A stretch of DNA of 64,000 bases from Methylobacterium sp. 2A (GCF_009806555.1 NZ_VUOK01000036.1:1-64000); one strand, 5' to 3'. Positions 19,609-28,541 are shown, numbered from the stretch's first letter. Notes: generated by a model not told the origin, from the sequence alone. Made by a program: numbers and translations.

Positions 19609-20997
19609 TCACCCCTCCGCGGCGCAAAGCTTCTCCACCGCCTTCACATAGGCCTTCGCGTCGAACTTCTTCAGCGAGTTCTCGCTCTGATAGCGGACGG
19701 TGCCGAAGACCTTGCGCTTCTGCCAGGGGCGGTCGTGCAGGCCGTAGACCCAGGCGACGTTGGTGAAGGAATTCGGGTCGCGCCCGTCCAGGAAGTAGCG
19801 GTTGTTCAGCCGGAGCGTGCGGGCGAACCCCTCCTCGGGCGAGGGGGACCATTCGAGGATCTTCTTGCCCCAGTACATGCGCAGCTGATTGTGCATGTAG
19901 CCGGTCTCGCGCATCTCCCGCATCGCGGCGTTCCAGTAGCGGTCGTGGGTCTCGCCGGCCGCCAGCTCTTCCTCCGAATAGGCGTGCGGACGCTCGTCCT
20001 CCGCGTGCTCGGCGAGCGTCTTGCGCGCCCAGTCCGGCACGGCTTTCTCGTAGGAATCGTAGCCCTGCGTGTAGAAGACGTGGTTCATCGCGAGCTCGCG
20101 CCGGACGATCAGCTCCTCCAGATAGGCGCCGCGGTCGTCATCGTCGCCCGTCCTGGCCGCGCGCACCGCCAGGGCGATCTCCACGGGTGAGATCTGCCCG
20201 AAATGCAGGTAGGGACTCATATGCGAGGCGGCGGCCGCCTCCGGCATGTTGCGGTCCGCGCCGTAGCCCGCGAACCCGTCCTTCAGGAAAGCCTTCAGGC
20301 GCCTGCGGGCCTGGGTCTCGCCGCCGGTGAAGCGATTCACCGGCCCCACCACCCGGTCGAGGGTCATCCCGGCGAGCACCGCCTCGGGATCCGAGACGTC
20401 GATCGCGCTCTCGAGCTTGAGCGGGCCGGCGGCGTGCTTGGGCTTGCGCGGCTTCAATTCGGCGATGAACGGGTCCCACAGCCGGTTCAGCTTCGGCCGG
20501 AGGGTGCGGGCGGCGAATTCGTGCTTCTTCGAGGCGGTCTCGACCGGCACCACCACGTCGCCCTCGACCTGGACGATCCGGGTCTTCACCGCTTTGGCGA
20601 TCTCCGCGTACCAGCCCTTCTGGATGGCGAGGTAGCCGCGGTCGAGGACGAGGAGCGCCGCCTCCTCGGCGAGATCGATCGCGACCTGCGCGGGTGAGGC
20701 CTTGCGCATGACGAAGCCGATTCCGCGCGCCTCCAGGCCCGCCTTCGCATCCGCGAGACCCTGGAGCAGGAAGGCGTAGTGCCGGGCGTTGGCCTCGGGA
20801 AAGCCGCTCGCGCCGTCGAGCAGGCCGAAGCAGGCGACCACCGGCAGGTTCAGGCGGTTCGCCTCCTCGATGGCGAGTTCGAGGGCCGGGTTGAACGTCG
20901 CCCGGTTGGCCTGCTGCAGCAGATAGAGGACGTAGGCCCCGTCTTCACGCGGCGCGACATCGTTGAGAACCCGAATCCGCTCGCCCTGGATCGCCAT
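19609..20997 (-). CDS. phr: Deoxyribodipyrimidine photolyase, class II
   Basis: This 462-residue light-driven repair enzyme uses FAD to split UV-induced pyrimidine dimers. The C-terminal block MHNQLRMYWGKKILEW (about 365-380) and LRLNNRYFLDGRDPNSF are class II signatures, distinct from the class I enzymes common in bacteria. The N-terminal alpha/beta domain starts near RIRVLNDVAPRE. I chose the ATG at 20997; the longer frame includes a tandem-repeat leader that does not look coding. Length matches class II enzymes. A 23-base tandem duplication lies just upstream. Confidence 0.92.
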   Translation of the reverse strand: MAIQGERIRVLNDVAPREDGAYVLYLLQQANRATFNPALELAIEEANRLNLPVVACFGLLDGASGFPEANARHYAFLLQGLADAKAGLEARGIGFVMRKASPAQVAIDLAEEAALLVLDRGYLAIQKGWYAEIAKAVKTRIVQVEGDVVVPVETASKKHEFAARTLRPKLNRLWDPFIAELKPRKPKHAAGPLKLESAIDVSDPEAVLAGMTLDRVVGPVNRFTGGETQARRRLKAFLKDGFAGYGADRNMPEAAAASHMSPYLHFGQISPVEIALAVRAARTGDDDDRGAYLEELIVRRELAMNHVFYTQGYDSYEKAVPDWARKTLAEHAEDERPHAYSEEELAAGETHDRYWNAAMREMRETGYMHNQLRMYWGKKILEWSPSPEEGFARTLRLNNRYFLDGRDPNSFTNVAWVYGLHDRPWQKRKVFGTVRYQSENSLKKFDAKAYVKAVEKLCAAEG

Positions 20998-21014
20998 GCT
21001 GACCCTGATTCCCG

Positions 21015-21060
21015 CTTTGCGCCGCGCGCCGAAGACTCTTTGCGCCGCGCGCCGAAGACT
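21015..21060. repeat. Perfect 23-base tandem duplication
   Basis: The unit CTTTGCGCCGCGCGCCGAAGACT (23 bases) occurs twice in a row without a mismatch, 18 bases before the photolyase start on its 5' side. It would sit in the leader of that transcript. Confidence 0.95.
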
Positions 21061-21344
21061 TGGCCGGAGAGCTAGAGCGGATTGCGTCTTCGTCTCTCCG
21101 CGGTGCAAACACGCGCAGCGATAGTCGAACCGCAGGGATGCGACCGGGATCAGCGACCCAAACGTGCATCAGGTCAGCGACTTACGCATCGATCGACGCC
21201 TTTCGGAGCCGGCTAATCTGACTTCGACCGTCCCTCAGGCGCCTGCGGCATTTTCAACACAGATCCCCGGAGATACGTGTGCGGCCGCATAAAAGGACAG
21301 GGGTGCTGTCCTGATGGCCTTGAAAATTTCAGCCCGACGCGCAG

Positions 21345-21445
21345 ATTGTGCAGCGCGGGATGGCGATGGCGTCGCGGTCCCGCAGCCCTTCTTGGGCGTT
21401 TCCTCCCTAGACTTCGGGCCGCCCCCTCGTGGGGTGGCCTTTTTT
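21345..21445 (+). ncRNA. Candidate trans-acting small RNA with intrinsic terminator
   Basis: Three hairpins follow in order: GCGGGA...TCCCGC (about 21355-21385), GCCC/GGGC (about 21385-21398) and a strong terminator at 21417-21445. Between the second and third is a single-stranded pyrimidine run TTTCCTCCCT, which resembles the anti-Shine-Dalgarno tracts of alphaproteobacterial sRNAs. A possible -35 (TTGAAA, 21320-21325) lies upstream; the -10 is weak. No coding gene on this strand needs a terminator here. The 5' end is a guess. Confidence 0.5.
21417..21445 (+). terminator. Intrinsic terminator
   Basis: A nine-pair GC-rich stem (GGCCGCCCC / GGGGTGGCC, with one G-T pair) with loop CTCGT is followed by six T residues. 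This is the clearest intrinsic terminator in the window. Confidence 0.88.
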
Positions 21446-21568
21446 CTGTCCGGCCCCTTGGCCGACCCGCCTCTGTCACCGAAGCCTGCCCCGAGCGGCT
21501 GGATCCCGGCGGATCGCGGCGCCATGCTGGCGCCGAGCGCCGGAACAGGCGCGGGAGGACACGCCCCG

Positions 21569-22693
21569 ATGATCGCGACCCGGATCTCTGCCGCGCTGCC
21601 GGCGCTCGCCTGCCTGCTCGCCCTCGCCCACCCCGCGCCGGCCGCGGAGCCGCCGCGCTTCCAGGTCGATCCATCCTGGCCGAAGCCGCTGCCGAACGAC
21701 TGGATCCTGGGTCAGGCCGCGGGTGTCGCGGTGGACGCGCAGGACCATGTCTGGGTGATCCAGCGGCCCCGCACCCTCACCGACGACGAGAAGGCCGCGA
21801 GCCTCGATCCGCCCCGGACCAAATGCTGCAAGCCGGCGCCGCCGGTTCTGGAATTCGACCAGGCCGGCAACCTGCTGCGGAGCTGGGGCGGCCCCGGCAC
21901 CGGCTATGACTGGCCGACCAACGAGCATGGCATCCAGATCGACGGCCAGGGCTTCGTCTGGATCGCCGGCAACGGCGACACGGACGGGCAGCTCCTGAAA
22001 TTCACGCCCGCGGGCAAGTTCGTGCTGCAGATCGGCAAGGCCGGACCTCAGACCGACAGCCGCGACACCAGCCGTCTCGGCAAACCCGCCAATGTCGATT
22101 TCGACATGGCGGCGAACGAAGTCTACGTGGCGGACGGCTACTACAACCATCGCATCATCGTGTTCGACCGGGACACCGGCGCGTTCAAGCGGATGTGGGG
22201 CGCCTACGGCAAGCCGCCCACCGACGACAAGCTCGGCCCCTACGATCCGGCAGCCGCCCCGGCCCGGCAATTCGCCAATCCGGTCCACTGCGTGCGCATC
22301 GCCAAGGACGGGCTGGTCTATGTCTGCGACCGGACCAACGATCGCGTCCAGGTATTCAGGAAGGACGGGAGCTTCGTCACGGAGTTCTTCGTGGAGAAGA
22401 ACACGCGGGCCAACGGCTCGGTCTGGGAGCTGGCCCTGTGGCCGGACGCGGACCAGACCTACCTGTTGAATGCCGACGGGGCCAACAACGAGGTCCGCAC
22501 CCTCGAACGCGCCACCGGCGCGGTGGTGGGCGCCTTCGGCCGGAACGGGCGCATGGCCGGCCAGTTCCACTGGATCCACAACCTCGCGGTCGATTCGCAC
22601 GGGGATGTCTTCACCACCGAGGTCGATACCGGCAAGCGGGCGCAGAAATTCGTCCCGGTGGGGGATGTCGGCCTGCCCCGGCGCGCCCCGTAG
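21569..22693 (+). CDS. Secreted NHL-repeat beta-propeller protein
   Basis: This 374-residue protein has a signal peptide (MIATRISAALPALACLLALA, cleavage after PAPAA near residue 29). Repeated NHL blades follow, such as GQAAGVAVDAQDHVWVI, GIQIDGQGFVWIAG, GKPANVDFDMAANEVYVADG and IHNLAVDSHGDVFTTEV. The fold is a six-bladed propeller like that of peptidylglycine-lyase domains and SMP-30-like proteins. A GGGAGG site precedes ATG at 21569; the frame continues upstream through the terminator and is not coding there. A Cys-Cys pair lies in TKCCKPAPP. It probably works in the periplasm; ligand or activity unknown. Confidence 0.82.
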   Translation: MIATRISAALPALACLLALAHPAPAAEPPRFQVDPSWPKPLPNDWILGQAAGVAVDAQDHVWVIQRPRTLTDDEKAASLDPPRTKCCKPAPPVLEFDQAGNLLRSWGGPGTGYDWPTNEHGIQIDGQGFVWIAGNGDTDGQLLKFTPAGKFVLQIGKAGPQTDSRDTSRLGKPANVDFDMAANEVYVADGYYNHRIIVFDRDTGAFKRMWGAYGKPPTDDKLGPYDPAAAPARQFANPVHCVRIAKDGLVYVCDRTNDRVQVFRKDGSFVTEFFVEKNTRANGSVWELALWPDADQTYLLNADGANNEVRTLERATGAVVGAFGRNGRMAGQFHWIHNLAVDSHGDVFTTEVDTGKRAQKFVPVGDVGLPRRAP

Positions 22694-22999
22694 ATGGGCA
22701 TAGCCGGCGCTGCGGATGGGGCCCGCTGGGCGGAACGGCCGAGGACCGGACGTTCCCGTCACGGGATATCCGCTCCCGGGTGACAGGCCCGGACGGCCCC
22801 GATCATGGCGCCCGGCAAACCCTCGCTTCCCGGCGGCGTTGCCCTAGATCCGGGCCGCTGCGCGATCGACGCAACCGAGCCTTCCGGATAGCGACCGGGG
22901 CGCTCCGTCCCGGCCGCGCGGCCGCCGGGACGCTTTGTGAAGACCCTCGGCCTGCCGCATGATGGGCAGACCGAAACCCGCTCAGGGAGAAGGAACGCC
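22694..22999. other. Intergenic region
   Basis: A 306-base GC-rich stretch. Apart from a GGGAGAAGG ribosome site at its right end I see nothing. Confidence 0.4.
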
Positions 23000-23311
23000 A
23001 TGATCCTGATCAGCGTGATGTACCCGGCCGGCCCGAGCTTCGACATGGGCTATTATCTCGGCCATCACATGCCGTTGGTGCGGGAGCGCTGGTCGGCGCT
23101 CGGCCTGCACGACGCCAAGGTGGTGAAGGGCACCGGGACACCGGACGGCGGCACAGCGCCGTTCCAGGTCATGGCGCTGCTGACCTTCGCGTCCGCGGAG
23201 GCCTTTCAGAAGGCTGTGGCCGCCCACGGCAACGAGATCTTCGCCGACATCCCGAACTTCACCCAGGCCCAGGCGCAGGTTCAGATCAACGACTTCGCGG
23301 AGAGCCCGTGA
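23000..23311 (+). CDS. EthD domain protein
   Basis: A 103-residue protein of the EthD family (dimeric alpha-beta barrel fold). The hallmark is the N-terminal ILISVMYPAGPSFDMGYYLGHHMPLVRE, with the xHxP block in HHMPL at 24-28. Family members were first linked to ethyl tert-butyl ether breakdown, but most are of unknown function. A strong GGGAGAAGGA ribosome site precedes ATG. Its TGA overlaps the GTG of the next gene, indicating translational coupling. Confidence 0.85.
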   Translation: MILISVMYPAGPSFDMGYYLGHHMPLVRERWSALGLHDAKVVKGTGTPDGGTAPFQVMALLTFASAEAFQKAVAAHGNEIFADIPNFTQAQAQVQINDFAESP

Positions 23312-23607
23312 TCGATATCGTCAAGGCGGTGCAGGAGGCCGACCCGAGCCTCGGTACCTACGTCATCGTGCTGCGGGGCGACTCGCGGGCTCTGGAGGGG
23401 CCGGAGCACCTGACCCCGGAGGCGCAGGCCTGGCTGTCGGACCATGCCCCCGGCGGTCGCCTCGCGCGGGTGAGGATCCGCCTCGCGCCCCATCCGGGCG
23501 CGGAGCCGGCCGAGCGGGCGGTGAGCGTCATGGCCTTCGCGCAGGCGCGGGAGCTTGCCGCCTTCGCGACGACCTGGACCGGCGATCCCTTGCCGGACGA
23601 GGCGTGA
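23308..23607 (+). CDS. Unknown protein coupled to the EthD gene
   Basis: This 99-residue protein begins at a GTG that overlaps the upstream stop codon (GTGA). The sequence MIDIVKAVQEADPSLGTYVIVLRGDSRALEGPEHL suggests a small alpha/beta protein without membrane segments. I recognise no family. The start overlap and coding character make it convincing, and the coupling suggests it works with the EthD protein. Confidence 0.7.
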   Translation: MIDIVKAVQEADPSLGTYVIVLRGDSRALEGPEHLTPEAQAWLSDHAPGGRLARVRIRLAPHPGAEPAERAVSVMAFAQARELAAFATTWTGDPLPDEA

Positions 23608-23896
23608 CGAACACGCGCCGCCGGCGTGTTCGCGGCGTTTGCGCCCGCCGGCCCTCCACGCGATTCCGCGGTGAAGGGCCGGCGGGCCGAGCAGAAGCAC
23701 CCGGTCTGGTATCCGGGTGCTGGATTGTCGCCATCGGTCCGCCGACGAACGCCGCGGCTGCCAACCGATAGACAGGCCAGCGCAGCGGCCCGCCAGGTGC
23801 TCCCGCTCAATCGTGAAGCCTCGGTTAAGCCCGATGTTTCACGTGAAACATTTCTAAACCGAATTCCGCATCCCGTTCTTACGGGTCGACACCCGT
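23608..23896. other. Intergenic region with hairpins and parS
   Basis: It lies between two convergent genes. It holds a long GC-rich inverted repeat (GCCCGCCGGCCCT / AGGGCCGGCGGGC, about 23641-23688), a hairpin AGCACCCGG/CCGGGTGCT (about 23696-23722), and the parS site. Confidence 0.6.
23835..23850. other. parS: parS centromere site (ParB binding)
   Basis: The 16-base palindrome TGTTTCACGTGAAACA matches the universal bacterial parS consensus without a mismatch, extended to an 18-base palindrome by flanking A and T. ParB-CTP clamps load here, and the ParABS system moves the chromosome origin region. It lies between convergent genes, not within coding sequence. parS sites are usually near the replication origin, so this window may lie in the origin region; parA and parB are not in the window. 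Confidence 0.9.
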
Positions 23897-25006
23897 TCAT
23901 CGGTGCACGGGAACCGGTCCGTTCATGCCCGGCCAGTCGGAGTAGCCGTTGGCGCCGCCGCCGTACCAGTAAGCCTTCGGTGCCTCGGCCAGGGGCGCGC
24001 CGGTGGCGAACCGCTCCACGAGATCGGGATTGGCGAGATAGGGGCGGCCGAAGCTGAAGAGATCGGCCCGGCCCTCGGCCAGTTCCGTCTCGGCCAGCTC
24101 GAGGGTCAGCCCGTTATTGCCGATATAGGCGCCCTTGAAGCGATGGCGCAGCGCGGCGAGATCGACGCCCTCCGGCGCGTCGCGGGTCTGCTGCGTCACC
24201 CCCTCGATCGCATGGACATAGAGAAGCCCGAACCCGTTGAGCGCGTCCACATAGGCGCCGTAGGTGGCGTTCGGGTCCGAATCCAGCGGCGTCTCGCCGG
24301 GCTGAGTCGTGGCGGGCGAGATCCGGATGCCGACCCGGCCGCCGCCCCAGACCTCCGTGACCGCCTGGACCACCTCCAGCGGGAAGCGCAGGCGGTTCTC
24401 GATGGAGCCGCCATAGCGATCGGTCCGCCGGTTGGTGGAATCGCGGACGAACTGCTCCAGCAGGTAGTTGTTGGCCGAGTGGATCTCGACCCCATCGAAC
24501 CCGGCACGCTTGGCATTCTCCGCCGCGCGCCGGTAATCGGCCACGATGCCGGGGATCTCATCCGTCTCAAGGGCGCGGGGCGTCACATGGGGCTTCATGC
24601 CCTCGCGGGTGAAGGCGGTGCCCTCCGGCTTGATCGCCGAGGCCGAGACCGGCAGCGCCCCGCCCGGCTGGAGGTCGGGATGCGAGATCCGGCCCGTGTG
24701 CCAGAGCTGAAGGACGATCAGCCCGTCATTGGCGTGGACGGTCCGGACGATCCGCGACCAGCTCTCCACCTGCGCGTCGGACCAGATCCCCGGCGTGTAG
24801 GCGTAGCCCACCGCCTGGGGCGAGATGTTGGTCGCCTCCGCGATGATCAGGCCGGCGCTCGCCCGCTGGCCGTAATAGTCCGCCGCGAAATCCGGCGGCA
24901 CACCGTCATTGTTCGAACGGCTGCGGGTGAGCGGCGCCATCACGACGCGATTCTTGAGGTTCAGGCCGCCGATCGTGACGGGCTGAAGGATCGGGCTCAT
25001 CGGCAT
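23897..25006 (-). CDS. Old Yellow Enzyme family alkene reductase (NemA-like)
   Basis: A 369-residue FMN-dependent reductase of the Old Yellow Enzyme family, which reduces electron-poor C=C bonds and nitro compounds with NAD(P)H. Visible signatures are KNRVVMAPLTRSRS at the N terminus, LWHTGRISHP and the substrate-binding His/Asn pair in HSANNYLLEQF. DSTNRRTDRYGGSIENRLRFPLEVV and the FMN-phosphate region FSFGRPYLANPDLVERF follow. Length fits. It stands alone, with parS 46 bases from its stop codon. Confidence 0.93.
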   Translation of the reverse strand: MPMSPILQPVTIGGLNLKNRVVMAPLTRSRSNNDGVPPDFAADYYGQRASAGLIIAEATNISPQAVGYAYTPGIWSDAQVESWSRIVRTVHANDGLIVLQLWHTGRISHPDLQPGGALPVSASAIKPEGTAFTREGMKPHVTPRALETDEIPGIVADYRRAAENAKRAGFDGVEIHSANNYLLEQFVRDSTNRRTDRYGGSIENRLRFPLEVVQAVTEVWGGGRVGIRISPATTQPGETPLDSDPNATYGAYVDALNGFGLLYVHAIEGVTQQTRDAPEGVDLAALRHRFKGAYIGNNGLTLELAETELAEGRADLFSFGRPYLANPDLVERFATGAPLAEAPKAYWYGGGANGYSDWPGMNGPVPVHR

Positions 25007-25297
25007 GGGGACTCACGGGGCTGGAAGAAAGGGCGACCAGGGTCGCGGCGCCACATCATATAGGGCAGCCTGCGGCTCGCGGCGCCGAGGCCGCCCGGCA
25101 AGCCGACAACCGCGCAGGCCGACAACCGCGCAGGCCCGGGCGTGGGTTCCGCCCCGGATGCGTCCAGAGCGTAGCAGCCATGCCCGACCGATCCCGGCCG
25201 GTGTCAGGCGGAACTTCGCCCTGTCGCGCAGGGTTTAAATCCCAGGGACCGCGGCGCTCGGCCCTCAAAATCAGCCAATCTTCGGAGATCCTCTGCC
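25007..25297. other. Divergent intergenic region
   Basis: 291 bases between the reductase and the alcohol dehydrogenase. It holds the candidate stress promoter listed separately; otherwise nothing. Confidence 0.4.
25210..25235 (+). promoter_or_regulatory. Candidate EcfG (general stress sigma) promoter
   Basis: GGAAC and GGTT are separated by 17 bases, close to the alphaproteobacterial EcfG consensus. It lies about 65 bases upstream of the alcohol dehydrogenase start on the same strand. Confidence 0.42.
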
Positions 25298-26470
25298 ATG
25301 AAGGCACTGTGCTGGCACGGCCGAAACGACATCCGCTGCGACACGGTCCCGGATCCGAAGATCGAGGATTCGCGCGATGTGATCATCAAGGTGACGAGCT
25401 GCGCGATCTGCGGCTCGGACCTCCACCTGATGGACGGGCTGATGCCCACCATGGAGAGCGGCGACGTGCTCGGCCACGAGTTCATGGGCGAGGTCGTCGA
25501 GGTCGGGCAGGGCTTCACCAAGTTCAAGAAGGGCGATCGGATCATCGTGCCCTTCAACATCAACTGTGGCGAATGCCGGCAATGCAAGCTCGGCAACTAC
25601 TCGGTCTGCGAGCGCTCGAACCGGAACGCCGAGATGGCGGCGGCGCAGTTCGGCTACACGACGGCGGGGCTGTTCGGTTACTCGCACCTCACCGGCGGCT
25701 ACGCGGGCGGCCAGGCCGAGTACGTGCGCGTGCCCATGGCCGACGTCGCGCCCATGAAGGTGCCGGACGGGATGGACGACGAGTCGGTCCTGTTCCTCAC
25801 CGACATCCTGCCCACGGGCTGGCAGGGCGCCGAGCATTGCGAGATCCAGGGCGGCGAGACCATCGCGATCTGGGGTGCGGGGCCGGTCGGCATCTTCGCC
25901 ATCCAGTCGGCCAAGATCATGGGGGCGGAGCGCATCATCGCCATCGAGACGGTGCCCGAGCGCATCGCGCTCGCCAGGAAGGCGGGCGCCACCGACGTCA
26001 TCGACTTCATGAACGAGGACGTGTTCGAGCGCATCAAGGAGATCACCAAGGGCCTCGGCGCCGACGGCGTCATCGACTGCGTCGGCATGGAGGCGAGCGC
26101 CGGCCATGGCGGCATCACCGGCGTGCTCTCCACGGTGCAGGAGAAGCTCACCGCCACGGAGCGGCCCTACGCGCTCGCCGAGGCCATCAAGGCGGTGCGC
26201 CCGTGCGGGATCGTCTCGGTGCCCGGCGTCTACGGCGGCCCGGTCCCGGTCAACATGGGCTCGATCGTGCAGAAGGGTCTGACCCTGAAGAGCGGCCAGA
26301 CCCACGTGAAGCGCTACCTGGAGCCGCTGACCAAGCTGATCCAGGAGGGCAAGATCGACACGACCTCCCTGATCACCCACCGCTCGCAGAACCTTGCGGA
26401 GGGGCCGGACCTCTACAAGGCCTTCCGCGACAAGAAGGATGGCTGCGTGAAGGTGGTGTTCCACCTCTGA
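25298..26470 (+). CDS. Zinc-dependent alcohol dehydrogenase (formaldehyde-dehydrogenase-like)
   Basis: A 390-residue MDR-family dehydrogenase. Catalytic-zinc ligands are visible in CAICGSDLH (Cys) and GHEFMGEV (His), structural-zinc cysteines in NINCGECRQCKLGNYSVC, and the nucleotide fold in IWGAGPVGIFA. The long insertion and general pattern resemble glutathione-independent formaldehyde/aldehyde-dismutating enzymes, but the substrate is uncertain. AT and a GGAGA-type site precede the ATG. A candidate EcfG promoter is upstream and a GC-rich hairpin (26514-26538) is just downstream. Confidence 0.9.
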   Translation: MKALCWHGRNDIRCDTVPDPKIEDSRDVIIKVTSCAICGSDLHLMDGLMPTMESGDVLGHEFMGEVVEVGQGFTKFKKGDRIIVPFNINCGECRQCKLGNYSVCERSNRNAEMAAAQFGYTTAGLFGYSHLTGGYAGGQAEYVRVPMADVAPMKVPDGMDDESVLFLTDILPTGWQGAEHCEIQGGETIAIWGAGPVGIFAIQSAKIMGAERIIAIETVPERIALARKAGATDVIDFMNEDVFERIKEITKGLGADGVIDCVGMEASAGHGGITGVLSTVQEKLTATERPYALAEAIKAVRPCGIVSVPGVYGGPVPVNMGSIVQKGLTLKSGQTHVKRYLEPLTKLIQEGKIDTTSLITHRSQNLAEGPDLYKAFRDKKDGCVKVVFHL

Positions 26471-27023
26471 GCCGACAGAAACGGCTTCGCTCCAGCGAGG
26501 AACCGTTGCGCAGTCCGGGCGGCGATGAACCGCCCGGATGTCCCTGTCGCCGTCTAACCCAGATCGGATTTCCGTGATCCCCCGACTGGAACGCCTCCGG
26601 TGCGCGTGCCGCCTGCTGCGGAAAGCTGGACCGAATCGGTCGACAAACAGAAGCGGCGGTTCCTCCAGCGGCGCGATTCTAGCTCACGGAAGCGACAAGC
26701 GTCTGGTGCATGGCTGCCTTTCGTTCTCTCATAGCGTGTATCGACTAGGAATGCATGCAGGCTGTAATTGAAAGAACAATCTCAAATTTAATTTAGAATC
26801 ATTGAAATTTAAAAAATATCTAGTTTTCTTGAATATCTTCGGACGGCATAAGCAGATCACAAATTGATCCAAATCAATTTGGCACCATTTCTAGTCTTAT
26901 AATACCACCCTCCTCAGAATGTGATCTAAAACTCAGATCCCGATCTTGTACGGTAATCCTCGCCGCGAGGATCTGACGCGATCCTCGACTGAGCCAGCGC
27001 CGCCGAGGGGAGGACGAATTAGA
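26471..27023. other. Intergenic region, strongly AT-rich in its second half
   Basis: The first 60 bases contain a nine-pair hairpin. From about 26690 the GC content falls sharply, and TATAAT at 26898-26903 could be a -10 box for the chemoreceptor. No convincing gene. Confidence 0.5.
26514..26538 (+). terminator. Hairpin after alcohol dehydrogenase
   Basis: A nine-pair stem TCCGGGCGG/CCGCCCGGA with a seven-base loop, 44 bases after the stop. There is no T-run, so termination is only likely. Confidence 0.5.
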
Positions 27024-28502
27024 ATGGCCATGGTGTTTGATCGGAGCATGACAGCCAAGCTCCAGGCTTTGGACCGCTCCCAAGCCGTCATCGAGTTCAA
27101 CCTCGACGGCACGATCCTCACGGCCAACCAGAATTTCTGCGACGCGATCGGCTATCGGCTCGACGAGATCCGCGGCAAGTCGCACGCCCAACTCGTCGAT
27201 CCGGCCTATCGCGACAGCGACGCCTACCGGGCGTTCTGGGCGGCCCTGCGGACCGGCACGTTCCAGGCAGGCGAGTTCAAGCGCATCGGCAAGGACGGAA
27301 GCGAGATCTGGCTTCAGGCCACCTACAACCCGATCCTCGGCCGCGACGGCAAGCCGTTCCGGGTCGTCAAGTTCGCCAGCGACGTCACCGCGCAGGTGCA
27401 GCGCACGATCGCCTATGAAGGCCAGATCAAGGCCATCAACCGCTCGCAGGCCGTGATCGAGTTCGGACTCGACGGGACGATCCTCACCGCCAACGAGAAC
27501 TTCCTCACCGTGATGGGCTACCGGCTGGAGGAGATCGTGGGCCGGCACCACAGCCTGTTCATCGAGGCCGCAGCGCGCGACGGGGCCGAGTACCGAACCT
27601 TCTGGAGCCGCCTGGCCGGCGGCCAGTACGAGTTGGCCGAATTCCGGCGCGTCGCCAAGGACGGCCATATCGTCCACATCCAAGGATCCTACAACCCGGT
27701 CTTCGACCGCGACGGCCGCCTCCTGAAGATCGTCAAGTTCGCCACCGACGTCACCGCCCTGGCGCGCGACCGCGAGCGCCGCGCAGAGCTGCAGGGCGCG
27801 ATCGTCCGCGACCTGAACGCCATCGCGGACGCCTCGTCGAACGTCTCGCAGCAGGCCGGACAGGCAGCCGATTCCTCGACGCGGGTCTCCAGCGAGATCC
27901 AGGCGGTCGCCTCCGGGGCCGAGGAGCTCGCCGCCTCGGTCGCGGAGATCAGCGGGCAGGTGCTGCAGGCGTCGGAGATCTCCGGGCAGGCGGTCGATCA
28001 GGCGAAGACGACACAGACGATCATCGGCGGCCTCAGCGAGGCGGCCACGCAGATCGGCGAGGTCGTGGCGCTGATCCAGAGCATCGCGGCGCAGACGAAC
28101 CTGCTCGCGCTCAACGCCACCATCGAGGCGGCCCGGGCCGGTGAGGCGGGCCGCGGCTTCGCGGTGGTCGCCGCCGAGGTGAAGGAACTGGCCAACCAGA
28201 CCGCCCGGGCGACCGAGCAGATCGGCGCGCACATCTCCGGAACCCAGGAGGCCACCCGGGAGGCCGTGGGGGCAATCGGCGCGATCCAGGCCACGATCGT
28301 ACGGCTCAACGAGGTCGCCAGTACGATCTCCACGGCCGTGGAGCAGCAATCCGCCGTCACGCGCGAGATGTCGGCGAACATGCAGACGGCCGCGCAGGGG
28401 GTCGGCGCGATCACCAGCGGCCTCGGCCTCATCGCCCAATCGGCCGCGGAGACGGACCAAGCCACGCAGAAGCTGCGCGCCGCCGCCCAGAGCCTCACGT
28501 AA
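27024..28502 (+). CDS. Soluble PAS-PAS methyl-accepting chemotaxis protein
   Basis: A 492-residue cytoplasmic chemoreceptor. Two PAS domains (about 12-130 and 135-250) are near-duplicates, each starting with [18 protein letters not shown] and ending [10 protein letters not shown] or [10 protein letters not shown]. The signalling domain follows with its tip [17 protein letters not shown]. No membrane segments are present. The PAS pair probably senses redox state, oxygen or a small ligand. ATG at 27024 has a good GGGGAGG site; the frame runs 26 codons further upstream without one. A hairpin follows the gene. Confidence 0.9.
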   Translation: MAMVFDRSMTAKLQALDRSQAVIEFNLDGTILTANQNFCDAIGYRLDEIRGKSHAQLVDPAYRDSDAYRAFWAALRTGTFQAGEFKRIGKDGSEIWLQATYNPILGRDGKPFRVVKFASDVTAQVQRTIAYEGQIKAINRSQAVIEFGLDGTILTANENFLTVMGYRLEEIVGRHHSLFIEAAARDGAEYRTFWSRLAGGQYELAEFRRVAKDGHIVHIQGSYNPVFDRDGRLLKIVKFATDVTALARDRERRAELQGAIVRDLNAIADASSNVSQQAGQAADSSTRVSSEIQAVASGAEELAASVAEISGQVLQASEISGQAVDQAKTTQTIIGGLSEAATQIGEVVALIQSIAAQTNLLALNATIEAARAGEAGRGFAVVAAEVKELANQTARATEQIGAHISGTQEATREAVGAIGAIQATIVRLNEVASTISTAVEQQSAVTREMSANMQTAAQGVGAITSGLGLIAQSAAETDQATQKLRAAAQSLT

Positions 28503-28541
28503 CCGCAAGCCGCGCAACCGCCGGTGTTGACGGCCTTACCG

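Larger units (their letters stand above)
20998..21568. other. Divergent intergenic region containing repeats and a candidate sRNA
   Basis: This 571-base region lies between the photolyase and the NHL protein. It contains a 23-base tandem duplication (21015-21060), a GGACAG/CTGTCC hairpin (21295-21311), a candidate sRNA and a strong terminator. Confidence 0.6.

Noticed and set aside
23608..23896. Chromosome replication origin beside parS
   Set aside because: No DnaA-box cluster or AT-rich unwinding region is visible; parS alone does not mark oriC.
26538..26771. 77-residue frame after the alcohol dehydrogenase
   Set aside because: It overlaps the hairpin and runs into the AT-rich leader, without a ribosome site or recognisable protein.
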